From assembly GCA_027943335.1 (NCBI GenBank), contig BSBK01001156.1, positions 351,001 to 415,000 of the forward strand: a DNA stretch of 64,000 nt, written 5' to 3'. The stretch is from Chamaecyparis obtusa. Lineage: Eukaryota > Streptophyta > Pinopsida > Cupressales > Cupressaceae. Shown one piece after another: positions 1 through 11,156 of this stretch; the first letter of the stretch is position 1, and every line of letters starts with the position of its first letter. The notes under the pieces were generated by a model. The model saw only the letters and a list, made by a program, of their open reading frames with translations. It searched no databases and was not told the origin of the DNA. Made by a program: the position numbers and the translations under genes.

Positions 1-906
1 GCAGAATTTATTCAAGCAGTTGAGGAGCCCAGTCCACTTCTATTGGCCCAAGTGCCTCATACATTTGATCCTCTCTCACCAGAAGTTTGCAAAACCTTGG
101 ACCAAATTCAATGAAATAAACTAGTGGTGGATGTTTTCAATAAGTGGGTTGTAGGAATGATTCAACAAGGGAGTGATTATATTACTCAATTGATCAAGAC
201 TCATGGGGTCGTGACTACAACCATCTCATAAATACTAATTGAACTAGCTGAATGGAGAAAGAAAATGAAGAAATGGACAAATTTGGTTGATCAATTCACA
301 TAAATAGATCATTATGGAGTGCCCAAGTTTCTTATTGAGAAACCAGTTCACAACCTGAATGAAGAGGTCCTTTATGTCTCTATTAAAAGCATTGAATGGA
401 AAAATTCAATCATCAAAGAAGGATGTGAAGGGGAAACTCTCTTGCTAAATGACCTAAAAGGAATGATTGATACAATGTAGAAGGATCTTAAGTGCCTGGA
501 TATCACTTTGATGGATGAGGGAACCCAGGATATTAAGAAGGTAGAGAAAATGACTCAGGAGTTTGAAGTAGGAATAGCAACGATCAGAGATAGGAAGGAG
601 CTCACAACTGAAGATCTCACCTCTGTAGCCAATATTGAAGCTATGTTAGTTGTTTTCATGGATCACTTGGAGTCTCATAGAATGAGATTGAGTCAGATAC
701 AGATGGATAAAATGGTTCTCAAATAGAGAATTACTCTCATCAGCCTTCCGTATCATGCCACGGTCATTAGCGCATCACTTGCTCATGAAGAGTGGAAGCA
801 AGCTCATGCATCCGGGTCTTCTCAAAGCTAAATTGAAGGTGTCCAGCTCAGCCACATCCAAAAATCATGCCCTGCAGATTCTAGGTTGTTGTTTTCAGTT
901 TCCTAA
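1..906 (+). pseudogene. 3' part of an unrecognised coding sequence, decayed
   Basis: Frame 1 reads as protein-like sequence from the first base to a TAA at 904-906, broken by several stops, mostly TAG. The longest open stretch is 508-726 (72 residues). The translation is rich in Lys, Glu, Ile and Leu with heptad-like spacing, suggesting coiled coil, and I see no catalytic motif, zinc knuckle or membrane segment. I do not recognise the family. Its style, a long charged helical C-terminal region followed by AT-rich DNA, resembles the unknown proteins encoded by E0 and E1 further right, so it may be the 3' end of another such element. That link is an inference from composition only. The 5' end lies outside the window. 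Confidence 0.4.
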
Positions 907-1632
907 GTTTTAAGCTATTCTTAGTATATTTTTGGTTGTCTTAAGTAGTTCTGAGATCAAACTCTGGGAGTTTAAAAGAACATTATTATTTTTGATAAAT
1001 TGTAATTGATGGCTATATAAATCCAAGAATTTTTTTTTAGAAGGGATGATAGTTTATTTTATGAAGTAATTAGAATAGTTTGAATTTTGTAGTGTTCTCT
1101 TTCAGACTTTCAATTAAGATTTTTGAATCAATGAATGGAAGAAACTTGTTGATATAAATCTATTGGTTTATGCATGTGAGTGGGTCTTTGTTGGGATATC
1201 TTACATTGGACATAATCTCTTGGTTGAATGTCTTTATTTTCTTTGAGTCTTTGTTAAAGTTATATCTTTGGATTCGTGTAGTGTATGTTTATTGAAGTCT
1301 GTGAGCTTCAGATCTTTTAGTTGCTTCCATTTCTAGTAATTATGTCATATTGATGAAAGTCACTATTTATGCCTTATCAATTTTTTGGTCAAAAGTTTGA
1401 TGATTGCAGAAATGCATTATTATGTTTCATAAAAAAATTCATTGAAAATTTTATTGGGAGCTATACCATAATTTAGAGGATTAAATATTTCATGTTTAAT
1501 CCAGTTGTTAGTAAAGAGTTAATATTTCTTGGTGGGTTATAGAGTGTAGAAACAAAATTGAAAAAGAGACAAATTCATTTACTAACATAACCGTAGTAGC
1601 TTACCTTATGTGGGGCTCTTTACTTTGCATAA
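907..1632. other. AT-rich non-coding flank
   Basis: No credible reading frame, RNA gene or repeat pair is visible. It lies between the decayed coding fragment and the left LTR of G1, so it is the pre-insertion DNA on the left of the nest. Confidence 0.5.
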
Positions 1633-3028
1633 TGTAATGTCTCCTTTCTAGCGAAGGCTTTATAAGGATCAGTGAGTGATTTGGCATAGGTAGTTTCAGT
1701 TTCAGGCAAAACATAGTTGATTCAACAGGTTTCCAGATACTTATACTATTTATAGTAAGTCAATAGGGTTCAATATTTTTGGGTTTTCAATATTGAAATT
1801 GGAGCATCTCACTGAGACCTTTCCAACAAGCTATTATACACATGGTTTATAGTTTGATTGCTATTTTATTTGAGTGCCTGAAGATTTAAATAGTTTATTT
1901 AATAAAGGGACAAATATATTAAAGTACATTTTATTAAAGTCACTTTATTATTTTCAAAGGGGGACTTTTTATTTTTCAAGTGAGAAATGTTAATTTGAAA
2001 GAAGTTATTTATCCCACATTGTGAAGACGAAATGAAAAGGGGATGAGAAAGTGTTTAAAAAGGAGGTGAAGGCGCTCATTTGGGTATGCTTAGATATTAA
2101 AGAAATTGGTGAAACTCTAGAGAATATTTCTCTTGGAGTGGAGGATGAAATCCCATGAAGCTAACAATCTTGATGCCATTGAAACATATGGTCTTGAGAT
2201 TCATTAGAGCTTTCAAGGTAAATTTGTAGTTGATTTTTCTATTGCATGGGCATAATCAATTGAGGAAGAAGCTTGTTTTTTTTATATGCCAATAAGTCTT
2301 GTTTGGCATTTGATTAGGGTTGTTGATGTCTGTGAGTTTGAACTACATATTGTGGTTGAGAATAAGTATTGTGAGTGATTGGAATCTTCATTACTAGCCG
2401 TATCTAATCTGAAGCTTGGAGCTATGTCTTAACTCTTGTTATTGTCGTACATTTCATTTTTGGATGAAGCCATTACCAGGCTAGATGTGAGACTTCTTAC
2501 TATGTGCGTGGGGGTTTTCTACGGTGGTTTGAAGCTGGTCTGAGGTTGTCTACTCCCACTAGAGAAATCTACCACAATACTGGTATCAAGACTTGTTTTT
2601 TAGGCTATCAATAATCTCAAATCTAGGCATAGCTTTTTGCTAGTGCTAACTACAAATTTAAGATTTGTATGTAATGATTTCTATTTAGAGTTCTACATGA
2701 TTGTGTGAGTGTGAACACATATATTTATAATTTATCAATTGGATATTGTTTCAGAATTGCATATAAATATCCAAATCTAGAAAAGTAATCCACTTCTTAT
2801 ATATTCGATAATGGTTTATGTGAACTACGTTGTTGACTTGGTGAAGTTGCAAGAATTTAGTCTTGTGATACTTTTTATGCAAAAAAATTATGAATCATTA
2901 AAATTTAACAACGAAACCCTATATAAACAACAAATACTAGTACCAGAGTATATTGATTGCAAGAAAACTATTTGAAAAAATGCCTAAGTGTTGAAATATA
3001 AAATTTAAGAGAAAGAAAGGGGTGGGAA
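1633..3028 (+). repeat. G1 5' LTR
   Basis: It starts TGTAATGTCTCC and aligns over its whole length with 59766-61204, for example around the shared block near 1683-1800 and 59865-59990. The 3' end is placed at the position matching TGGCA in the right copy; here it reads TGGGA. The two copies differ by many substitutions and small indels, so the insertion is old. Confidence 0.85.
2054..2061 (+). promoter_or_regulatory. Possible TATA-like box in the G1 5' LTR
   Basis: TTTAAAAA lies mid-LTR and is preserved in the 3' LTR near 60236. Position and conservation fit a core promoter; no transcript evidence is available. Confidence 0.3.
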
Positions 3029-3035
3029 TTTATAG

Positions 3036-3047
3036 TGGTATCAGAGC
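3036..3047 (+). promoter_or_regulatory. G1 primer binding site (initiator Met tRNA)
   Basis: TGGTATCAGAGC lies 7 bases after the inferred LTR end and matches the complement of the plant initiator Met tRNA 3' end. Confidence 0.85.
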
Positions 3048-3078
3048 TACACTTCTTGCCATCTTGTTGGGTTCAAAA

Positions 3079-3545
3079 ATGACTAGTGATTCATACATAT
3101 AATACTAGGAGAAAGAGGGTATTATTGTACATATAGATCCAAAAGAAAATATGGCTATAGGTGAATAGGTTACTAGCAACATGGAAGACATGAATGCTAG
3201 GGATATTAGTGAGGGGATATTTTTAGATTTATTAGATACCTTGGAATAGGGATAAAGGTTGGCCAAACATAGGGCTCAGGAACAAAGCCAATGGATAGAG
3301 CTTATGATGCAAATGATGGAAAGATAGATGGGGATGAATTTAAATATTAGAGGTGATAACAGAGGTAATAATAGAGTAAATAATGAAGAGAATAATAGGG
3401 GAAATAATGGTGGGCATAATAGATAGAATGGTGGTAATGGAGGAGGTCAAGCGGATGATAGTTTTGTTTAGGGACCTAGACCAGTGAGAATAGTTTGTTT
3501 GAGACCAGTTGTACCTACCTTTCAACCTAGAGTTTTGTTGCCCCA
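3079..3545 (+). pseudogene. G1 gag, N-terminal part
   Basis: An ATG at 3079, about 30 bases after the primer site, opens a frame with a methionine-rich helical stretch followed by an Asn/Gly/Arg-rich low-complexity stretch (about 3340-3440) and a Pro/Arg-rich segment. Several TAG stops interrupt it. The low-complexity spacer before the capsid domain is common in plant gypsy gag. The protein resumes near 31060 with a Gly/Arg-rich stretch leading into the capsid domain, which implies that the DNA between is an insertion. Confidence 0.6.
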
Positions 3546-4766
3546 CTTTTTTTCTTCACCCTTGAAAACAAAGGTGGATACCTTGTGCTAGATTGAGTCA
3601 TGAGTTTGAAATACTAAATTGGAGTCTAAGTCTAGAATCCCCCTAGGATAGGTGGTCTTTATCAAATTATCCCTTCATGCCTTCTTCTTGCTTTTAAGTC
3701 AGGTTGGTTTTTATTTCCTCCCTAGGATTGGGTAAGTTATAGTCCCCAATTCAATAAAGACTCTATTTCTTTCAATTCTGAATGTGAAGCTCTAAAATGA
3801 AATTTTTACCCATTTTTGGAAAATTGTAGATCACCTTCTCCTTAGTGGGTTTCAACCCATGAAGGTAATTTTCTATGGGAAGAGAACACATGAATCATCA
3901 AGCACATATACAAGGCCTAGAGATCGAGTTTCTTGGGTTAGGAATGAATCAGGTCCAGAAAAGTAGCTTGGTGGAGAAGTTTTAATGAACTTCCCCGCTT
4001 GTGGAGTTTCTCCTATAGAGGTTGTTTTCCAGAGGACAGTGGAAATTGTATCAGAGATTCTAGAAAGCCAGACATCTAGATTTTGAGAGAATAAGATCGA
4101 GCTCCTGCTACAGATAAAATAGTCTAAGAATATGAGGAAGCGAGTAAGAGACCCTTTGCGGAGAATTGGCTATTAACTTCTCCCTTATTGAAGAACAACC
4201 TGAGAAGGTTGATTTCCGAGGAGCGATTACTTGTGAAGAAATAAGCACAAGAAGTCACGAGGATTGAATGAACTAGTATGATGAAGATAGTCCACTTTAA
4301 TATTTAGAAAGAATTGATAAAGAAATGGGTAAATTAGGGAGTTTTAGAAAATCACTTCCTAGCTTCTCCACAGTCGGGTTTCTACCTTTGAAGTGAGTTT
4401 TCTGACAATGGCGTTGAATGACGAGAATAAAAAAAGTAAAAATCTATTGTGCCAATTTAGTGACCATTACATCTACCCCAAACAGGTAAAAGTAATTTCT
4501 TAAGGCTGGTAATAAGGTGCATTTAATTCAAATCTTAGCGTTAGAACTTTAACGGATATTTTTGAAAATCTATCACTCGTGTGGCGTGAGATATGGAAAG
4601 TAATGACAAGGAAGCAAGTTGTTTATTAAAGACTCAAACAATCAAGAAAAAATTACCATTTGCTCACATCTTTTTCATACACCCTTGATTTCCCACAATT
4701 TTACAAATCATCTTACGACATTCTCCAAAGATTTTTAACAGTAAATCGAAAGCATAATCAGAAGCT
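3546..4766 (+). other. E0 upstream region, no gene seen
   Basis: About 1.2 kb before the first in-frame ATG of the E0 ORF. It holds no long frame. Several loosely similar segments combine CTTCTCC with a GGTTTC- or GGTTGTTTTCC-type block (near 3835, 4010, 4180 and 4360), perhaps a degenerate repeat. It could be an LTR or leader, but nothing at 30143-31030 matches it. Confidence 0.4.
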
Positions 4767-5996
4767 ATGGCCACCAGATTCATGGGTTTTGATGGATTGA
4801 ATGGGATTACATCTGAATGGCTAATTTTGATAGATACATCCCTTAGATTCTACAATTTGGGAAATCTACATAGAAGATTGGATGAAGATAATCTCCATCC
4901 CATGACATAGAAGCTCAAAAGTAGTGGCTTGGTTAAAGCTGCACGATTTCCTGTTGCAGTGCAAGCTCCCCAACTAATCTGGGAATGTATAACCAGATTC
5001 AACCTAGATAAAAAATAGATTTTTTTGCCAGATGACATAGTTCTCATCTCCATTGATAGAGAGTCCATGTAGAACATCTTTCAAATACCAGAGTGAGCGG
5101 AGTTTTCAAATATGAACTTATTGATCACAATTTCAAAATACAATGAGAAGAAGATAAGATGGAGGAAAGAAATCATGAACTCATGGTTTTGGAAGGCTAG
5201 AAGCATAAAGGGAAAAGTGCCAAAGACACTTTTTGGGACAGATCTGAAGGCTGAGATCGTCGACATCCTAGTGCTCCTTCATAGGATAAAAGGTGAAAGT
5301 GATGCATTGAATTTCATAGAGCACTACTTCTTCTTGGTGTAGGTAATATGTGTTGAGCACCATTATATAGACTGGGCTCAAGTGGTAAGTGAAAATCTAT
5401 CCAATGCCTTGAGTCTCACCAAGTTCTAGGACTAATTGTATATGTCATCCTGTTTGATCTATGTTTTAGATACATTGCAAGTATGGCCAAAATCCCTAGG
5501 CTAGAAGAATATGAAGATGGTGTGAAAATTTATGATTTCTTCCCTCATTTGAAGTTAAAAAATAGCTATGCTAAGTTCATTAAAGTTGATGAGTCATTTA
5601 CAATGAAGTTGTACAGAGAATTACAAGGATGCCCAAACAGAGGTTCTTGCTAGAGGCCATGGAATTCATCACCCAATTTGGGAGCTTCTTCATTCAATTT
5701 GCTAGTTTCTCATACCTTCATCTTGGAGGTTTTGATGATTTCCCCATGAAGCTACCAAGGTACCCCGATGACATGATCACACTCGTAGAGGTGAACTACT
5801 AGAATGTATTAAGTGAACCTGATCAGTGTGGGAATTAAGAAGAAAGGCTATGAAGTCCCTATTACCATTGGAGCTTACAGCTGCATGTCAAGGTCAAATG
5901 TTAAGAATATGATGAAGGTATTTGAGAGATGATATAGGCTGGAGGTGTACAAAGTTTTGAGGCCTCAATTTGATCTAGTAGGTTATGCCAAGAATC
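4767..5996 (+). pseudogene. E0 unknown ORF, N-terminal part
   Basis: An ATG at 4767 opens a frame that stays recognisably protein-like for about 620 bases with TAG stops; 5112-5342 is open for 76 residues. After about 5400 the frame shifts more than once, but the sequence still looks coding to 5996. The N-terminal half has an alternating hydrophobic pattern with a W-C-I-T-R segment and later an I-D-W-A segment. I do not recognise a catalytic site. Coding resumes at 28089 after E1, and the reading is continuous across the joint once one copy of gaatc is removed. The topology resembles the E1 ORF2 N-terminus and, loosely, plant retroelement proteins such as Athila ORF1 or the 'putative plant transposon protein' domain. 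That comparison is from general appearance, not a search. Confidence 0.5.
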
Positions 5997-7048
5997 TATT
6001 AGAAATAGGAATACTAAGAGGTGGGAGGGGTGAATCAGTATTCTACAAACTTTATCTTTTTCCCAATTATGGATATAATAGATTATCTTTACACATGCAT
6101 AACATAAGAAGCTAAACAACATGCATAGCAATAAAACTAAAGAACTCATAACACATTATTTGTTCTCGAGGAAACTCTGGCCAAGGAAAAACCCTGGTGG
6201 GGATGGTACCCACAAAGATCCACTAATCAAAAGTATCTTGTTAAAGATGTTGACCCTATTAGGAGTCTATTACATGCATATAGTGTCTTAGTCCTGATTA
6301 AGGGACTATAGGCCTTGTTAGAAGCCTCAACCCTATTAGGAGTTGGCAGTACAAAATGTGATTACCAGATGAGCCCACTGCCCAAACAAGTAATGTACAA
6401 TATAAACTAATCACAAAAGTAGGTTAAGATACATAACATTATACTTCTTGCATCAATATATCTTCGCTGATCTTTCACTATTACATATGCATCATATATT
6501 TCACATCACGTTACTACTTCATTACATCATACATTCATCAATCCTTCTTACAATTTACAATTACATTTATACAAGTTATTAGGATTAATAACTTTCCAGT
6601 TGGCTCTCATATTAAAAAATAACTTTATCCAAGGGTTAACATCTATGATGTCATCTCTTTATATTTTTAATTCATCATTTTGATAAACAAAATAATCCCT
6701 TAATTCTTTAACAATTCTGTCTTCATATTCTATCCTATCAGCTTGACACTGTCTTTAGTAAAACTGTCATAAATTCTTTCGTACATGTCGTACTAACTTG
6801 CACTCTGAGATGAGTCTTCAATAGTCATCATAGAGTCTATGTTCAAGTGCACAAGCACTGAACTTACTCCAATCAACATCACAAAAAAAAATTGTCTCCA
6901 GGTTCACTGGTAAAAACACTGTCTCATACTTAGAGAATTTTGCATTGCGCTCTGACATACTAGCTCTCTGACCTATGCGATCTTCATGTAGATCATATGT
7001 TGCCATAATGACAACATATATGTAACCAACTCAGCCAAATTGCCAACA
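5997..7048 (-). repeat. E1 3' LTR
   Basis: It matches 27034-28083 throughout. On the + strand it runs from TATTAGAAAT (TG changed to TA) to GCCAACA. It shares a 16-base block at 6374-6389 and neighbouring blocks with the LTR of copia D. Confidence 0.9.
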
Positions 7049-7062
7049 ATCTCCTCCTTTTT
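7049..7062 (-). promoter_or_regulatory. E1 polypurine tract
   Basis: Read on the minus strand it is AAAAAGGAGGAGAT directly next to the 3' LTR, the expected plus-strand primer. A second tract lies at 7241-7255. Confidence 0.75.
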
Positions 7063-7322
7063 CATTGGTGGCAACATATGAGAAAATTGGCTAAGTGTAC
7101 AACTTCAAAATCTCAAAATTGTGGCCATAGTATAAAATATATACTATCCTTATAACTCCAAAATTTTTTTTATCTCTAATAAAGTACTTCCCCTAAGAGT
7201 ATCAATCCTTATCATTTACTTATCAATTTTCTGCTATATATCTCTCCCCCTTTGACAACAATGACAAAATAAGGTAAGGAGGGTTACAAAATTGTGTCAC
7301 AAAAAGATTATACCTTAATTCA
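7063..7322 (-). other. E1 3' untranslated region
   Basis: Non-coding sequence between the ORF2 stop and the purine tract. It contains a second pyrimidine-rich (minus-strand purine-rich) tract at 7241-7255 followed by TTTGACAACAATGACAAAA, like the secondary tracts in copia A to D. Confidence 0.5.
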
Positions 7323-9869
7323 TTAGTGAAAAGCTGGTAGGCTTGCAACACAATCTGAAAAATCAATCTTTATAGATTCTAACTCCTTCTCCCATGATTT
7401 CTTAATGGAATCTGCTACACTGAGTAGTGCTCTCAAACCATAAGATGCTATCTCACATGCTTGGAGATTCTCAAAGTTAAACTTTTGAAAAGATGTCTTA
7501 GCTGAAAGACATTTGTCCAATTGCCCTTCAACAATTCTTAACTTCATAGAAGTGTGTTCTCTTAAAAGAGTGAATATTCTCATTTTTCTGTCTTTTTCAT
7601 CTTTCAAAATTCTGATTTCATTATATAACTTACAAATTTTCTTCTCAACATCAAATACCTTCACATTGGGGCTAGAAAGAAGGTTAGTTTCATTCTGAAT
7701 TTTTGCTTCCTTTATCTGCATCTTCTGATCTTCTTCTGTTGTTAAGGTCTCTGATTTTGTACATTGGATGTACAAAGATTTTCCTATTTCCAAATTCTTC
7801 CTCAAGTCCTTTATACAGATATCAAGATTGTTGATATCATTTCTGATATTTTGGCTAATGTTCAAAAGCATTTTGGCCTCATAGGCTACTTGAGCTTTCA
7901 CTTTTGCAATATCAGATAAGTTTGTGAGTTCATTGTCAAAAGTGTTCAGCACTTTCTTTTCTTTCTCCAGAGGGTCATCTTCTACAATTTGTGTAGATAC
8001 AATGCCTTGTAACTTTTCAGTAAGTTCCTTCAAGCATCCTTCAAGACTTTTTACTTTCTTGTTCTTCCCAATAATTTTGTTCAAGGATGTGATCAATTCC
8101 AACTGATCATCATCATCTACTTCCTTTCCCAAATGCTCAATCATAGATCCAATCTAATTCTTCTTTCCAGTCTCAGGAGTAAGACTGATATCTTCTTTAG
8201 TGGGAATAGGTACTTGTTTTTCTGTCACTGGGGGTTCTACAACTTTGGTCTTTGTTCTCTCTTCTCCTTTGGTGGTCTCCTGCTCTTCAAAAGCTGAATT
8301 GTCAACAATGTTTTCCAAATTCTTGAATACATTATCATCAGTATCCAAAGTGATCTTTTTTCCTTCTACATTCATGGCTTCATCTTCAATGTTAATGGCT
8401 AGTGGAGAGGGAATTTCCACTTGTTCTATTTCACCTGCTTGCTCTACTACAACTGATGGTTCTATAGCATTTTCTGTCATAACCTTGATAATTGCTTGCT
8501 TTGTTTCTAAGTTAACTTCTTTATATCTACCTCCCATAATTTGAATGGATCTCTTATTGGTTCTTAGATGGGTGCATAAAGCTTTCATGATCTCACCAAA
8601 GTGTTCTTCATCTTTTATAACACAAAGCTTTCTTACAATATTTTCTCTAATAGCCGTGTCTTCCTCTGATGCTCTCTTCTTCCTATTTACAAGTTTATTG
8701 TACAAATCATCAGGTATCTGACCCTGAATTGTATCAAACTTCTTATTAGACAAAATCATATTCTTTACCACTGCATTTTCTAGATTTAATCTCTCTGCAT
8801 AATCATAAAGATCATAATACATATTCATTCTTGTGAAGTCTCCATCTTGAATGATGTACTCATTAAGCTTCTCAACTTTAGGTTTCCAAGTCTTCTTCTT
8901 AATAGAAGTGACATCATCTTTGATTTCTACAATTTTCCTTGGAACTGGTTGCACTATAGTTTTATGTCTCTTACCCAGTCCAGTAGCACTCTCCTTTACT
9001 CTTTCGCTAGGTGTGGAGGAAGTGGATATCTTTGCTTCTTGATCCTTCTCAATTTCTTCCACTTTCACCTTAACTTGTGTTTCTTCTTGCTGTGCTACAA
9101 TTGATGATAAAGGTGGAATAGACAAAACTTCTTTTTGTCCATTATCTTTGATTGGTGCTACTATTTGCTTTGCTACCAAAAACTCATGCTCTATCATCCC
9201 TGTATCTTTTAGAATTTTCTTTATAGTACTCTCAACTTTTTTCTTAGACTGTTTCTCTTCAAGTAATGTCTTTGTAGAGTTGAAGTTCTCCTCAAAGGTT
9301 CCAAACCTGTTATAGTGAGCATCCAACTTACACTTAATTAACCTTCTCACATACTCTTATGTCTCTACCTCAGATATCTCATAGCCAAGAGGGTCTATGA
9401 ATTCTGTTCTAGGTTCTACTGCTTTAATGTAGGTAAATTCAATATCAACCATGAAACATATCTCATTTTTATACTTCTCTAGAAGAGATTGTGGGATCCT
9501 TGATCTGCTAGACACTATATACTGAAATTTCTTGATTACCAATACTGCACTCTCATTCACTTTGTCAATAACATGCCTTCTGTACAATAGGTTAATCCTT
9601 TCCATTGTATTTAGGCCACCATTCTAGTATTTCCAATGGTGTAAGGAAATCTTCTCAAAAGATGAAAAAACATATAGGTGATTAAGGATGAGAACCGAAA
9701 TTGTGTATACTTGGTTTTCTTAATCTTCTCTAGATTCTCAAATAGTTGAATTCTCAGAATCTCACACATATCAACTTGTACCTTGTCAATACACATTAGA
9801 TAAGCTACATGTATCATTTGAGCTCCCATGTCATCCTCTCTTGAATTTGCATAAAACTTAGTGGTTAGG
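7323..9869 (-). pseudogene. E1 ORF2, middle and C-terminal part (unknown protein)
   Basis: Three consecutive minus-strand segments belong together: 9611-9829, 9357-9605 and 8154-9350, followed in the same frame, after a single TAG, by 7323-8144. The last two are open for 398 and 273 residues, unusually well kept for this window. The 398-residue part starts helical and basic, has a Thr/Ser/Pro/Glu-rich middle with a KRHK basic cluster, a helical block with a KKR cluster, and an acidic Glu/Val-rich end. The 273-residue part is almost wholly heptad-like with many Lys, Glu and Leu, a long coiled coil. I see no nucleic-acid enzyme motif. The N-terminal part continues at 16948-17826 across copia A; removing A and one gttagg joins the frame. 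Function is unknown; a structural or nucleic-acid-binding role is only a guess. Confidence 0.7.
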
Positions 9870-9956
9870 TGTTGGATACAATTGTCTGAAAGAAATTGTT
9901 GGATTAGCTATGTGTTGTCTTTGATGTCACACAAATGTCATATCAATTATCACTCT

Positions 9957-10279
9957 CAGTATCTACTGAGTTCAGTTGATTAGCTAAGTGGTTCCTAGTA
10001 TCTACTGAATTTAGTCAGTCAGCTAAGCGGTTCTCAGTATCTACCGAGCTCAGTCGGTTAGCTAAGCAGTTTTTAGTGTCTACCAAGTTCTCTCGGGTGT
10101 CTAAAGGAAACATGACAGGATAACAGTGTTAACCGAGCCTCCTCGGTTATCGAAGGAAATTAGTGGTTACTGACCTCTCTCGGTCTCTAAAGGATGTTGT
10201 AGAATTCGCTGTGGTTACCAAGTTCTCTCGGTCACCGAAGGAAATCTTTTTAGGATTAATGTTTACCGAGCAAGGTCGG
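9957..10279 (+). promoter_or_regulatory. Palindromic ACCGAG array in the copia A U3 (5' copy)
   Basis: Tandem units of about 39 bp begin at 9957, each holding a version of CTACCGAG, a short spacer and CGGT. Further palindromes of the form ACCGAG-4/5 bases-CTCGGT follow at about 10132-10146, 10167-10184 and 10216-10232, with a last half-site at 10264-10269. The array ends about 100 bases before the TATA box, as expected for upstream enhancer sites. Some motifs have lost a CpG to TG or CA. Confidence 0.7.
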
Positions 10280-10378
10280 CCCTTTAAAAGAATTTTGTTA
10301 TCATAGTTTGTTTATCCCAGTTGACTGTTATAATAATTATTAGTGCTGACTTGTCAATCTAAATGATTGTGAAATGGC

Positions 10379-10389
10379 ATATATATATA
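10379..10389 (+). promoter_or_regulatory. TATA box in the copia A 5' LTR
   Basis: ATATATATATA follows GAAATGGC and is kept in the 3' LTR (16223-16235), about 500 bases into the LTR, a normal place for the U3/R promoter. Confidence 0.6.
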
Positions 10390-10827
10390 GAAAGTCAAAT
10401 GGTGAATAAAATATATATAGTATGCAGAAATCATTTTTGAAGAAAGGTGTGTGTGAATTTTGAAGGATGGTCATATATCCTTGAGGAGTAGTAAAGATTT
10501 AATTGATCAGTAAGGATCTAGTGAAATAGAACAGAGATCTATATTCAGCAATTCAGTTGCAGGTTATTTCATTGTTACTCTCTATCAATTGTAGCAGTGA
10601 TATCAAAATCTCTTAACCGAGTTGGTTTAACAACCATTTTGTAAATCCTTTAACAAGGTAACAATTCTATTGAATTATTTCAAGACCTCTTACAAGGCCA
10701 CTCCTAGAAGGGTGATTAAATCCTCTAACAAGGTCATACCTAACAGTGTGTTTTGTAACCTTTTACCGGGTTGGCTTCTAACCAGGCATCACTTCAGAAG
10801 AGTGAAAAATAGTAACTAGTTACATTG

Positions 10828-10854
10828 GTGGTTTTTCCCATATTGGGTTTCCAC
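10828..10854 (+). promoter_or_regulatory. Nested hairpin in the copia A LTR leader
   Basis: An outer GTGG/CCAC stem encloses an inner CCCA/TGGG stem with a three-base loop. The same structure is found in the 3' LTR (16674-16700) and in both copia B LTRs on the opposite strand. It lies downstream of the TATA box, so it should be in the RNA. Confidence 0.55.
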
Positions 10855-11096
10855 GGTAAATTTGGTGTCTCTTGTGTTCATGTTATTTTCTTTATTCATG
10901 TAAGTTAATTAGTGATGAATGCTTAAGAACAGTTTAATTATTACACACTTCAAGGATCAAGTTTTCAGCATTTCTCTGTATAATTACCAGTGGCATAGTA
11001 AATAATTTGTTAAGATATTTAAGGGATCAGTGGTAATATTTTTTGGTTAACCGATTCACCCCCCCTCTTAGTTACTACATCTATATTTCCAACAAT

Positions 11097-11108
11097 TGGT
11101 ATCAGAGC
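11097..11108 (+). promoter_or_regulatory. Copia A primer binding site (initiator Met tRNA)
   Basis: TGGTATCAGAGC begins two bases after the LTR end. Confidence 0.95.
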
Positions 11109-11156
11109 TTTTGGTGCTTGCAGGAAGGGTTTCAAGGACCTAAGCTAAAGATCAGG

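Larger units (their letters stand above)
9870..11094 (+). repeat. Copia A 5' LTR
   Basis: It runs from TGTTGGATACAATTG to TTTCCAACA. It carries three to four tandem units of about 39 bp and palindromic ACCGAG/CTCGGT motifs upstream of a TATA box, then leader hairpins, then a C-run about 40 bases before the end. Confidence 0.95.

Noticed and set aside
3340..3546. Minus-strand frame rich in Ile/Ser
   Set aside because: It is the antisense of the Asn/Gly-rich G1 gag spacer.
5901..6149. Minus-strand hydrophobic frame of 82 residues that could be a membrane protein
   Set aside because: It spans the E0-E1 junction and the E1 LTR, so it is chance.
8200..9104. Plus-strand open frames of 60-114 residues
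   Set aside because: They are antisense shadows of the open E1 ORF2.
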